This document shows positions 9,268 to 18,664 of a stretch of 23,738 nucleotides of DNA, in pieces; the stretch's first letter is position 1; every line of letters starts with the position of its first letter. The stretch is from contig JAUCBJ010006291.1 in NCBI GenBank assembly GCA_032718475.1, positions 1 through 23,738 of the forward strand, in the 5' to 3' direction. Position numbers and translations under genes: made by a program. Below the pieces are notes generated by a model. That model was not told the origin of the DNA. It made no database searches and worked only from the letters and a program-made list of their open reading frames with translations. This stretch comes from Nemertoderma westbladi. Lineage: Eukaryota > Xenacoelomorpha > Nemertodermatida > Nemertodermatidae.

Positions 9268-9500
9268 CTGTATAGAAAATAATTCGATCCAATAATCAAT
9301 ACACTCTAGGCTTTATAATTCATTTGACACACATTATGCGGTTATAACAGTGGAACATGGTGATTAGGGGCTGCAGCTTAACTGTTAGCCAATTACATTC
9401 AAATTACCCATAGATTAACCAATGAGTGCATTACACATCATTGTACATTTTCCATCCTTGGCTGACCCCTAATGATTATTGCTCTGTTTCACAACATCAC

Positions 9501-10073
9501 TGTAGGCCTACTATACAGACAGCAGTAATCTGTTAGTGCTGTCATTCAACAACTGTAGGCCTACTATACAGACAGCAGTAATATGTTAGTGCTGTCATTC
9601 AACAACTGTAGGCCTACTATACAGACAGCAGTAATCTGTTAGTGCTATCATTCAACAACTGTAGGCCTACTATACAGACAGCAGTAATCTGTTAGTGCTG
9701 TCATTCAACAACTGTAGGCCTACTATACAGACAGCAGTAATATGTTAGTGCTGTCATTCAACAACTGTAGGCCTACTATACAGACAGCAGTGATCTGTTA
9801 GTGCTGTAGTGCTGTCATTCAACAACTGTAGGCCTACTATACAGACAGCAGTAATCTGTTAGTGCTGTCATTCAACAACTGTATGCCTACTATACAGACA
9901 GCAATGATCTGTTAGTGCTGTCATTCTACAACTGTAGGCCTACTATACAGACAGCAGTAATCTGTTAGTGCTGTCATTCAACAACTGTATGCCTACTATA
10001 CAGACAGCAGTAATCTGTTAGTGCTGTCATTCAACAACTGTATGCCTACTATACAGACAGCAGTAATCTGTTA
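9501..10073. repeat. 53-bp minisatellite, 11 copies
   Basis: Units start at 9501, 9554, 9607, 9660, 9713, 9766, 9827, 9880, 9933, 9986 and 10039; the last is partial. Each contains GTAGGCCTAC (a perfect palindrome, or GTATGCCTAC in later copies), TATACAGACAGCAG and CTGTTAGTGCTGTCATTC. One unit is 61 bp because AGTGCTGT was duplicated (about 9800-9815). The array lies in intron F-G of the minus-strand gene. No open coding role is seen. Confidence 0.9.
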
Positions 10074-10289
10074 ATTCTGTTAACCCATGAATCTTTTCGT
10101 GGAATTTCGATAATCTTAATTGCTGCAAAGTGTTTAATGAACAGATGGAATCGGGAATGGAACCTTTTAAAGAAAGCCGTCGTAAAAAGAATATGGTTTT
10201 ACCTAAGGCAGTACGTACTACTAACAAGGAATCATTAGTCAGTCAGTCACAATCAGACCACCAGACGTTGGGTTGTGAATGGGTTCGAT

Positions 10290-10417
10290 GGGAATGGGTT
10301 CCGTAAAGGTCCTGGGACCATAGCTAGCCTATTTTGGCACTTAGAAGGATAATCGAAGAGTTATCAAAAAAGAAAGACAGGCATCTGGCTGTTATCTTTG
10401 TTAACTTCTTTAAGGTC
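10290..10417 (+). mobile_element. Short RTEX-like LINE fragment (RT)
   Basis: About 128 bp match the LINE region spanning NGFR...GTM to EELSKKKDRHLAVIFVNFF, as at 430-520 plus 5398-5490. It starts within GGAATGGGTTCCGTAAAGG and ends within TTCTTTAAGGTCATT. It lies antisense in intron F-G. It spans the exact site at which the other copy was interrupted, so it shows the uninterrupted sequence (TTATCAAAAAAGAAAGACAG). Confidence 0.75.
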
Positions 10418-10519
10418 ATTCCTCAAAATATAAATAATTAGGTTTACCTCTTATTAATCATATCCAAACTTTATGCATTTTCTTTGCGTGTTTCTTAATA
10501 TTAAAATAAAGTGACTCAC

Positions 10520-10687
10520 CCTGTTTGACCTTAAAGTATCCCATAAGCTCCATGGCTCTACCGTAAACTCCCTCAGTGTCGGCCACATTATTCGTCTCGA
10601 ATTCTTTCATCGCCACAAACACGGCATCCCGCTGTCCCGAGCGAACAGCACGTTTTAACTGCTCCTGAATACGTGAGTGTTGCTGGG
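10520..10687 (-). CDS. KY-like gene, exon F (helical tail)
   Basis: A 168-bp exon, phase 1 at both ends. The acceptor is TTTATTATTACAG (exon starts 10687) and the donor is CAGG|GTGAGT (exon ends 10520). It encodes QQHSRIQEQLKRAVRSGQRD, AVFVAMKEFETNNVADTEGV and YGRAMELMGYFKVKQ. Charged residues alternate with regularly spaced Leu/Ala/Met, suggesting helices that continue those of exons E and G. The G from exon E plus CC gives Ala before QQHS. The function of this tail is unknown; in KY/hillarin-like proteins such regions may mediate binding or oligomerisation (inference). Confidence 0.75.
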
Positions 10688-10985
10688 CTGTAATAATAAA
10701 CATCGAGAGATTTGTGTCTAATCGGGAGATCTGGGATCAGTTTGGAACTATCGGGATTTACTCAAACTTGGTAACAACTACTGTACGACGCACCCATAAA
10801 TAAATGTAAATACTACAGTAGCTTGACGAGCCAACTAGCAGAAATGTACCGGAGCAAGCAACTACTGTACATCGTACGCTACCATCTACAATATTAGCTT
10901 GTAAGTGGGCGTTGAAATAGGGTAGTACAAGAGTTTTCTACTTTTTAGAATAATTATTACCTCCCCTCCCCAATATTATACTCAC
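10688..10985 (-). other. Intron E-F (298 bp)
   Basis: GTGAGTATAA donor and TTATTATTACAG acceptor on the minus strand. No repeats or genes are recognised inside. Confidence 0.6.
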
Positions 10986-11115
10986 CCAATAGTTCCTCTT
11001 TAGCTTTCCTCAATCGATACTCCATCTCTCCTTGCGTTGTCTCATTGCTTCCTTTCAGCTGTTTTTCCAATTGGCTGACACTTTTAGCTGCTAATTCTTC
11101 CCTCTTAGCTGCGAG
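10986..11115 (-). CDS. KY-like gene, exon E (coiled coil)
   Basis: A 130-bp exon with acceptor GTATACATTAG (exon starts 11115) and donor TTGG|GTGAGT (exon ends 10986), entering in phase 0 and leaving in phase 1. It encodes LAAKREELAAKSVSQLEKQL, KGSNETTQGEMEYRLRKAKE and ELL. Heptad-like Leu/Ala spacing and dense Lys/Glu predict a coiled coil. Its entry phase matches the exit phase of exon D, so the 4-kb minisatellite-filled stretch between them can be one intron. A missed small exon between them cannot be excluded. Confidence 0.7.
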
Positions 11116-11269
11116 CTAATGTATACAAAATGATTAGTTTAACATTACAATTATTTTAGTCTAATGTTTTAGATATCAAATAATGGATTTAAGAATTCCC
11201 TTAGGAAGATGGCTGGTCAGCATAATAGACATGTTATTCGAATTAATTATTATATGAAACTAGAGAGCC

Positions 11270-12405
11270 ATCAAGCTGGCTATAAGAAGACCGTCAGCCC
11301 CTAAGAAGGACAGGTTGACTGAGTTATAGCGGCACATATACTTGACCTCTCAACCAGTAAGCTGGCTATAAGAAGACCGTCAGCCCCTAAGAAGGACTGT
11401 TTGACTGAGTTATAGCGGCACATATACTTGTCCTCTCAACCAGTAAATTTGCTATAAGAAGACCCTCAGCCCCTAAGAAGGATTGTTTGACAGAGTTATA
11501 GCGGCACATATACTTGACCTCTCAACCAGTAAGCTGGCTATAAGAAGACCCTCAGCCCCTAAGAAGGATTGTTTGACAGAGTTATAGCGGCACATATACT
11601 TGACCTCTCAACCAGTAAGCTGGCTATAAGAAGACCCTCAGCCCCTAAGAAGGACTGTTTGACAGAGTTATAGCGGCACATATACTTGACCTCTCAACCA
11701 GTAAGCTGGCTATAAGAAGACCGTCAGCCCCTAAGAAGGACTGTTTGACTGAGTTATAGCGGCACATATACTTGTCCTCTCAACCAGTAAATTTGCTATA
11801 AGAAGACCCTCAGCCCCTAAGAAGGACTGTTTGACTGAGTTATAGCGGCACATATACTTGACCTCTCAACCAGTAAACTTGCTATAAGAAGACCCTCAGC
11901 CCCTAAGAAGGACTGTTTGACTGAGTTATAGCGGCACATATACTTGTCCTCTCAACCAGTAAATTTGCTATAAGAAGACCCTCAGCCCCTAAGAAGGATT
12001 GTTTGACAGAGTTATAGCGGCACATATACTTGACCTCTCAACCAGTAAGCTGGCTATAAGAAGACCCTCAGCCCCTAAGAAGGACTGTTTGACTGAGTTA
12101 TAGCGGCACATATACTTGACCTCTCAACCAGTAAGCTGGCTATAAGAAGACCCTCAGCCCCTAAGAAGGATTGTTTGACAGAGTTATAGCGACACATATA
12201 CTTGTCCTCCCAACCAGTAAGCTGGCTATAAGAAGACCGTCAGACCCTAAGAAGGACAGTTTGACTGAGTTATAGCGGCACATATACTTGTCCTCCCAAC
12301 CAGTAAGCTGGCTATAAGAAGACCCTCAGCCCCTAAGAAGGACTGTTTGACTGAGTTATAGCGGCACATATACTTTGACAGAGTTACAGCGGCACATATA
12401 CTTAA
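11270..12405. repeat. 86-bp minisatellite, about 13 copies
   Basis: Unit starts fall every 86 bp from 11276 (11362, 11448 ... 12308). The unit contains GCTATAAGAAGACCCTCAGC, CCCTAAGAAGGACTGTTTGA, GTTATAGCGGCACATATACT and CCTCTCAACCAGTAA. Units fall into two main types at one position (AGCTGGC or AAATTTGC). The last is rearranged, with a partial repeat of ACAGAGTTACAGCGGCAC. It lies in intron D-E. No plausible coding role. Confidence 0.9.
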
Positions 12406-12464
12406 CATCGCAACAAACAAGCCATAACAGTCTTCTGATTAAATGTAACCAGCTTGGTGCTAGC

Positions 12465-12655
12465 CTGTAGCAGCAGCTTGGTGTAGTGGTGACATTCGGG
12501 GATTACAATTAAGACGCACTGGTTCGATCCCTAGATGGGGCAGCACTGTTTGGGCACTGTGCTTTAAATGCTGCAGCCTAGCCCAACCCTGGCTTTCATT
12601 CTTCAGTGGTCGATAAATGGGAACCAATATAACTTGGGAAACACAGTGGAAGATC
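12465..12655 (+). mobile_element. tRNA-derived SINE
   Basis: The head looks like a tRNA: an A-box-like TGGTGTAGTGGTGA at 12479-12492 and a B-box GGTTCGATCCC at 12521-12531, the two RNA polymerase III internal promoter elements at tRNA-like spacing. A T-arm-like end follows (CTAGATGGGGCAGC), then a non-tRNA body (CACTGTGCTTTAAATGCTGC) running to about 12650. No anticodon arm folds convincingly, and a body follows, so this is a SINE rather than a tRNA gene. Its 3' part merges into the 63-bp minisatellite. SINE family unidentified. Confidence 0.6.
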
Positions 12656-14640
12656 ACCCAGGGTGGTGGTGAACGGGCATTCCTTTAGGAGACAAAGTGG
12701 AAGGGTTTACTGTGGAAGATCACCCTTGGTGGTGAACAGGCATTCCTTTAGGAAACAGAGTGGAAGGGTTTGCTGTGGAAGATCACCCATGGTGGTGAAC
12801 AGGAATTCCTTTAGGAAACAGAGTGGAAGGGTTTACTGGGGAAGATCACCCAGGGTGGTGAACATGCATTCCTTTAGGAAACATAATGGAAGGTTTTACT
12901 GTGGAAGATCACCCGTGGTGGTGAACAGGGATTCCTTTGGAAAACAGAGTGGAAGGGTTTACTGTGGAAGATCACCCATGGTGGTGAACAGGCATTCCTT
13001 TAGGAAACAGAGAGGAAGGGTTTACTGTGGAAGATCACCCATGGTGGTGAACAGGTATTCCTTTAGGAAACAGAGTGAAAGGGTTTACTGTGGAAGATCA
13101 CCCTTGGTGGTGAACAGGCATTCCTTTATGAAACGGAGTGGAGGGGTTTACTGTGGAAGATCACCCATGATGGTGAACAGGCATTGCTATAGGAAACAGA
13201 GTGGAAGGGTTTACTGTGGAAGATCACCCATGGTGGTGAACAGGCATTCCTTTAGGAAACAGAGTGGAAGGGTTTACTGTGGAAGATCACCCATAGTGGT
13301 GAACAGGCATTCCTTTAGGAAACATAGTGGAAGGGTTTACTGTGGAAGATCACCCATGGTGGTGAATAGGCATTCCTATAGGAAACAGAGTGGAAGGGTT
13401 TACTGTGGAAGATCACCTATGTTGGTGAACAGGCATTCCTTTAGGAAACAGAGTGAAAGGGTTTACTGTGGAAGATCACCCATGGTGGTGAACAGGCATT
13501 CCTTTAGGAAATAGAGTGGAAGGGTTTACTGTGGAAGATCACCCATGGTGGTGAACAGGCATTCCTTTAGGAAACAGAGTGGAAGGGTTTACTGTGGAAG
13601 ATCACCCATGGTGGTGAACAGGCATTCCTTTAGGAAACAGAGTGGAAGGGTTTACTGTGGAAGATCACCTATGTTGGTGAACATGCATTCCTTTAGGAAA
13701 CAGAGTGAAAGGGTTTACTGTGGAAGATCACCCATGGTGGTGAACAGGCATTGCTTTAGGAAACAGAGTGAAAGGGTTTACTGTGGAAGATCACCCATGG
13801 TGGTGAACAGGCATTCCTTTAGGAAACAGAGTGGAAGGGTTTACTGTGGAAGATCACCCATGGTGGTGAACAGGCATTCCTTTAGGAAACAGAGTGGAAG
13901 GGTTTACTGTGGAAGATCACCCATGGTGGTGAACAGGCATTCCTTTAGGAAACAGAGTGGAAGGGTTTACTGTGGAAGATCACCCATGGTGGTGAACGGG
14001 CATTCCTTTAGGAAACAGAGTGGAAGGGTTTACTATGGAAGATCACCCATGGTGGTGAACAGGCATTCCTTTAGGAAACAGAGTGGAAGGGTTTACTGTG
14101 GAAGATCACCTATGTTGGTGAACAGGCATTCCTTTAGGAAACAGAGTGAAAGGGTTTACTGTGGAAGATCACCCATGGTGGTGAACAGGCATTCCTTTAG
14201 GAAACAGAGTGGAAGGGTTTACTGTGGAAGATCACCCATGGTGGTGAACAGGCATTCCTTTAGGAAACAGAGTAGAAGGGTTTACTGTGGAAGATCACCC
14301 ATGGTGGTGAACAGGCATTCCTTTAGGAAACAGAGTGGAAGGGTTTACTGTGGAAGATCACCCATGGTGGTGAACAGGCATTCCTTTAGGAAACAGAGTG
14401 AAAGGGTTTACTGTGGAAGATCACCCATGGTGGTGAACAGGGATTCCTTTAGGAAACATAGTGGAAGGGTTTACTGTGGAAGATCACCCATGGAAGTGAA
14501 CAGGCATTCATTTAGGAAACAGAGTGGAAGGGTTTACTGTGGAACATCACCCATGGTGGTGAACAGGTATTCCTTTGGGAAACAGAGTGGAAGGGTTTAC
14601 TGTGGAAGATCACCCGTGGTGGTGAATAGGCATTCCTTGG
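12651..14640. repeat. 63-bp minisatellite, about 31 copies
   Basis: The unit contains GGTGGTGAACAGGCATTCC, TTTAGGAAACAGAGTGGAAG and GGTTTACTGTGGAAGATCAC. The period is 63 bp, so reading frames persist. One plus-strand frame is open over 12663-14645 apart from one TAG near 13512-13514, and would give a 21-residue repeat (VVNRHSFRKQSGRVYCGRSP plus M). There is no Kozak context, splice support or recognisable protein family, so I treat it as non-coding. The first unit grades into the SINE tail, which carries GGAAACACAGTGGAAGATC. It lies in intron D-E. Confidence 0.9.
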
Positions 14641-14645
14641 CTTAA

Positions 14646-15081
14646 CGAGCCTAAAATATTATCCCATTCATTAAATGTAATTCGATGATATCCGAGAACC
14701 GATTGTACAGTTGGGTGAACTGCATCCAACAATATATCATAATTCGGATGACTCGTACCAGTGAAATCAGACTTTACCAAAAACATTTCAAGCCAATATC
14801 AATGTGCACGCCCATACCAGCATACATACATAGAGACACATAAACATCCTTTTTTTTGACAGAAATATGCCCTGATTGTCTTCTAATAATTTTACACCAC
14901 CATAGTGAAGTTATGTAGACAATAATATAGGATACAACTCTCTTATATTCTCCAAGAAGAATCATTAACTTTTACTTTTGATAAGGAATTTAAAAATGTT
15001 ATTTTCAACTCGAAATTAATCTATCGGTACAGCGGTGATCATTACTGCTCATTACTGTATATTGTTAGTAAATAGGTGAAC
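14646..15081. other. Unique part of intron D-E
   Basis: 436 bp without repeats or supported genes. The minus strand begins after the CAG|GTTCAC donor at 15081. A 63-codon minus frame at 14774-14965 has no supporting signal. Confidence 0.5.
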
Positions 15082-15252
15082 CTGGACTTGGATATCGAAG
15101 TTTCTAATATCTTCTTTTTTAGTTAATTCGTTTTCTTCTTTCTCTTTAAGTAAACCCTCCTCTTCGTCGTAATTGTCTGCCACAGCAACACCATTTGGTT
15201 GCTCGGCAACTAGTTCGTTCAGAGACTTCTGGAACACGGCCTCCGATAAGAC
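15082..15252 (-). CDS. KY-like gene, exon D (end of KY-like repeat and acidic linker)
   Basis: A 171-bp exon of exactly 57 codons, phase 0 at both ends. The acceptor is TTGCATTCCATGCAG (exon starts 15252); the donor is the weaker CAG|GTTCAC (exon ends 15082). It encodes VLSEAVFQKSLNELVAEQPN, GVAVADNYDEEEGLLKEKEE and NELTKKEDIRNFDIQVQ. The first half continues the beta-rich KY-like repeat from exon C (LLDFE then VLSEAVF). The second half is strongly acidic and probably a flexible linker before the coiled coil of exon E. Confidence 0.65.
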
Positions 15253-15639
15253 CTGCATGGAATGCAATAAACATTAGGATTAGTCGTGATTAATATGGAG
15301 GTTGACTCAAATAATGCTACTTGTCATTCCTATTGCTATATGATAAATTTAATCTAAAATAATTAATTCACATATTTTAACAACAAAAGTTTGATAATCA
15401 GTCTCCTTCTTTCTGCCACTATGTTATTATGTGTAACCACTGCGAACAGCACATTGTATTAGCTCATTACCACAGAACTGACAGACTCTAAAGCATAGTT
15501 ATCGCTTATAGTAATATAGAAGATCTGTTTCTGATTAATATTATTTACTTTTATGTCGTCCGATTGTTGCTATAATGAGGAGTGTAAGAGTAGTAGCTAT
15601 ACATATACTGTTATCACTATAAATTTAGTTAATTAATAC
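15253..15639 (-). other. Intron C-D (387 bp)
   Basis: The donor is GAG|GTATTA at 15639 and the acceptor ends at 15253. AT-rich, no repeats or genes seen. Confidence 0.6.
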
Positions 15640-15819
15640 CTCAAAGTCTAACAGATATCCATAGTTATTGCTGTTCGCGATGTTAGCTAATACGCTAATA
15701 GTTGAACCACCCGCTTGTGTTTGTATGTTTGCTACCCAAGAACCGTCAGGGGTTTTATCGAAATAAACCCAATCGCCTTGTCCATCGTCTACTGCTGATA
15801 GTGAAACAACATTGGGTAC
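15640..15819 (-). CDS. KY-like gene, exon C (KY-type repeat, second half)
   Basis: A 180-bp exon of 60 codons, phase 0 at both ends. The acceptor is GGTAATATTCCAG and the donor GAG|GTATTA. It encodes VPNVVSLSAVDDGQGDWVYF, DKTPDGSWVANIQTQAGGST and ISVLANIANSNNYGYLLDFE. Alternating hydrophobics, the D.W..L/F...DGSW pattern and a final YxxLLxF strand match the beta-sandwich repeats that follow the transglutaminase-like core in KY/hillarin proteins, as I recall that family. It joins directly to HICLE at the end of exon B to give a continuous strand (ICLE-VPNVVSL). Confidence 0.7.
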
Positions 15820-16090
15820 CTGGAATATTACCGTACGAACCCGAATAAATACAGCCCACAGTTAGTAGTAGAAAGGAGGATGTTGGAGGAAACAATGCAT
15901 ACGGAGCCTAAGAGGACATGGAATCCTCGGTTTTTTTTAACTTAGTATAGATATCCGCTAACTCAATAATATATTGTGTTAGAAGACGCATGCTCGCTAA
16001 CTCATTGAGTTATAGTCAATATGAGTTATACTGTCTGACAGTCTACGTCAGTACATATACCAGTATACCGGTAACACAATGTATACCGAC
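15820..16090 (-). other. Intron B-C (271 bp)
   Basis: Donor GTCGGT at 16090 and acceptor ending at 15820. No features seen inside apart from short runs of T on the plus strand near 15933. Confidence 0.6.
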
Positions 16091-16579
16091 CTCCAAACAG
16101 ATATGAACGTTAGAGTTGGGCGGCAACCGACCACACCTGGGCTCCAACAGTCGGCAGTTGATACCCCAGCCGGGGTAGTAACTCTTGGGCATGGCGGGGA
16201 ACCCTGCGATATACGGACTGGGGCAGTAGATGAGGTAAGTGAAGACCTCCGGGAGGATAGCAGACACGTCACTGAATAGAGCGGCGAACACAGAGAACTT
16301 GTAGTAGCCGTGATTGGGTAATCGTAGAGTGAAGGTGGTTTTATCGGAGGCTGATTCAGCATGTTTCTCCATAAATATGTTCTCGGAATAATCGGTTAGG
16401 GTTGGATTCTCGTTGGATTGGTGGTATAATTGTTGGGAAATCTTGAGGGAATATCTCATCCCGAATGAAATCTCTAGTTCGCCACCTGGTGGTGAGAATA
16501 TGAATGGATCGCGATGACTCACAGGCCAGAATCCGATTGTTTTTAGTTCCGGTTGGGGTCCAAAGTATTGGTTAGGGGT
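16091..16579 (-). CDS. KY-like gene, exon B (one full KY-type repeat plus start of the next)
   Basis: A 489-bp exon of 163 codons, phase 0 at both ends. The acceptor is CTTTCATAG (exon starts 16579) and the donor GAG|GTCGGT (exon ends 16091). Residues 1-35 include TPNQYFGPQPELKTIGFWPV and SHRDPFIFSPPGGELEISFG, the entry to a KY-type repeat. The middle carries TTFTLRLPNHGYYKFSVFAA and ends at TYLIYC (about residue 119), parallel to FTLNIPQKGVYVLEVFA...SYLIRC in exon A. The last third (FPAMPKSYYPGWG...SNVHICLE) begins the next repeat, completed by exon C. No catalytic Cys-His-Asp triad is visible; in this family it would lie in the upstream transglutaminase-like domain. Identification as KY/hillarin-like rests on pattern recall and internal repetition. 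Confidence 0.7.
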
Positions 16580-16761
16580 CTATGAAAGAATATATGAAGC
16601 TCATACAGTAATTTGAATTTCTATTCCCGACTCCATGGTAACTAGTTTAACTTTAACCGACGTGACGTTGCATTTCATTCCTTACCCCCCCCCCCCCCCC
16701 CCCGCTCAAAAATAGAAGTATTGTAGGTACAGGGACCCCACTACCCCCTACATTTTCCCCA
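16580..16761 (-). other. 3' end of intron A-B with a 19-base C/G homopolymer
   Basis: Between the acceptor of exon B and the first 33-bp array. It includes a run of 19 C at 16685-16703 (G on the gene strand), flanked by unique sequence. No coding signal. Confidence 0.6.
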
Positions 16762-17492
16762 CCCATCTCTGGTAACCTTGACGCCATTGTGTGACTCACC
16801 TCTGGTAACCGTGACGCTATTGTGTGACCCACCTCTGGTAACCGTGACACTATTGGGTGACTCACCTCTGGTAACCTTGACGCTATTGTGTGACTCACCT
16901 CTGGTAACCGTGACGCTATTGTTTGACTCACCTCTGGTAACCGTGACGCTATTGTGTGACCCACCTCTGGTAACCGTGACGCTATTGTGTGACTCACCTC
17001 TGGTAAACGTGACGCTATTGTGTGACCCACCTCTGGTAACCGTGACGCTATTGGGTGACTCACCTCTGGTAACCGTGACGCTATTGTTTGACTCACCTCT
17101 GGTAACCGTGACGCTATTGTGTGACCCACCTCTGGTAACCGTGACGATATTGTGTGACCCACCTCTGGTAACCGTGACGCTATTGTCTGACTCACCTCTG
17201 GAAACCGTGACGCTATTGTGTGACCCACCTCTGGTAACCGTGACACTATTGTGTGACTCACCTCTGGTAACCGTGACGCTATTGTGTGACTCACCCATGG
17301 TAACCGTGTCGCTATTGTGTGACTCACCTCTGGTAACCGTGACGCTATTGTGTGACCCACCTCTGGTAAACGTGACGCTATTGTGTGACCCACCTCTGGT
17401 AACCGTGACGCTATTGTCTGACTCACCTCTGGTAACCGTGACGCTATTGTGTGACTCACCCATGGTAACCGTGTCGCTATTGTGTGACTCAC
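16762..17492. repeat. 33-bp array, left block (about 22 units)
   Basis: The unit contains CTCTGGTAACCGTGACGC followed by TATTGTGTGACTCAC. It is the same satellite as at 18660-19908 and 20460-23355. On the gene strand most units carry ACCAGAG|GTGAGT or GTGGGT. Variants here include CCCATGGTAACCGTGTCGC (twice, near 17287 and 17460). The block ends against the LTR-like element at 17493. Confidence 0.95.
17488..17492. repeat. Target-site duplication, left copy (CTCAC)
   Basis: Last bases of the left array block; partner 18660-18664. CTCAC occurs in most array units, so the evidence is the exact restoration of one unit rather than the repeat alone. Confidence 0.65.
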
Positions 17493-18659
17493 TGTAAAAG
17501 CTTTTGCGGAATTAGCCGGTTATTTTCCCCGTAAAGTACTCTGTAGTTGGTTTAACAGGCATAAAAGGCCGTATCCTTACTGTACTGGTGTTTTAGTGGA
17601 CATAAAAAGCCATTTCTTCTGTATGTGTACTTTAGCGGACATAATTAGCAATTCTATGACGCAATGCGCTAGATCCTCTTGAAACAGTGTAGTTACTATG
17701 ACGACAGCTAACAGCTGAGCTGTACACGTGTAGCTTTTTCCTTGTTCTCTGGTGTTTCTTTGTTCGGTCAACCAATCAGAGCGATTCTCCTGCTTTTTGT
17801 ACAGAAACCTCCGGGAAATCGCGCAATGCATTATGGGTCAATGTTTACATTTTGTCCTGAGCCCAGAAGACCGGCTTTTGGAATCTCTGTGTTTTCAGTC
17901 TTTAGCCCAACATTAGTAGGCTTAATTATAGAACGTATATCTGTTATCTCACTCACCTAATCATATTGTCAACTACAAACACCGCATTTTTACTGCTATT
18001 TACTGTCGGTTATTCATTATATCAGTTGATGGAATATTATTATATTTGGAATACCGATAAATAATTACAAAACCCTCAATCTTCTTGATATACTGAAGGT
18101 AAGAGAGACCGGTTACATATAACGATTGCGACTTACATTAAAGTGGTTCTGAAGTGAATCTAATACTATTTCATAGGCACTACATGTATTGGTTGTTGTT
18201 CTCTTTATATGTGACTAAAATTAGTGAAGGTCGGCAGATCGGTGTGCAGCATTGTGCAGTATTGTGTATGATTGTGACTGATAACAAAGCATCTCCTAAA
18301 GAATGCGCCATATACGTGAATCTATAGCCATCCCGTTGTGTCTAGTTTAAGTCATAACTCTGTTTACATATTTAGAGCGCCACGTCCTAAAGGAACTGTT
18401 AATATTTCCCGAAAGTGAATAATATTTGTCAGAGATTATATATTACGATCAGTCGAATAATACAGTAGGCCTACACCGCAATACGGTTAGGCTTCCGAAT
18501 CTAGTCTCCCGGGTATATCCAGCGGGTGAATGGTCGCGCATAGACTGGCTTCGGCTAATGTAGTGTATCAAATACTCGTCATAGGCTAAAGACGATTTAT
18601 TATCTAGAAGACATCCCAATTTGGCAGGTTAAACTGCTAAAGGTCTAAAAGCGCGAACA
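17493..18659. mobile_element. Putative solo LTR or LTR-like element, 1,167 bp, inserted in the 33-bp array
   Basis: It begins TGTAAAAGCTTTTGCGG and ends AAAAGCGCGAACA, so the termini are TG...CA. It is flanked by CTCAC at 17488-17492 and 18660-18664. Removing it with one CTCAC restores a standard array unit (GTGTGACTCACCTCTGG). No RT, integrase or transposase frame is found inside. Within it, CCAATCAGAGCG (17771-17782) resembles a CCAAT-box context and GCAATGCATTATGGG (about 17822-17836) a promoter-like word, which would suit an LTR promoter (inference). No sequence similarity to the element at 2905-4903 is apparent. Orientation undetermined. Confidence 0.7.
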
Positions 18660-18664
18660 CTCAC
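18660..18664. repeat. Target-site duplication, right copy (CTCAC)
   Basis: First bases of the middle array block; partner 17488-17492. Confidence 0.65.

Noticed and set aside
12471-12543. Functional tRNA gene
   Set aside because: A and B boxes are present, but no convincing anticodon arm or acceptor pairing, and a non-tRNA body follows, so it is a SINE head.
12663-14645. Repeat protein encoded by the 63-bp array
   Set aside because: No promoter, start context, signal or family; one stop; openness is explained by the period. Kept only as a low-interest check.
16079-16279. Plus-strand 66-residue frame
   Set aside because: It is the antisense shadow of exon B.
17577-17960. Short frames on both strands within the LTR-like element
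   Set aside because: No RT, protease, integrase or transposase motifs; lengths fit chance.
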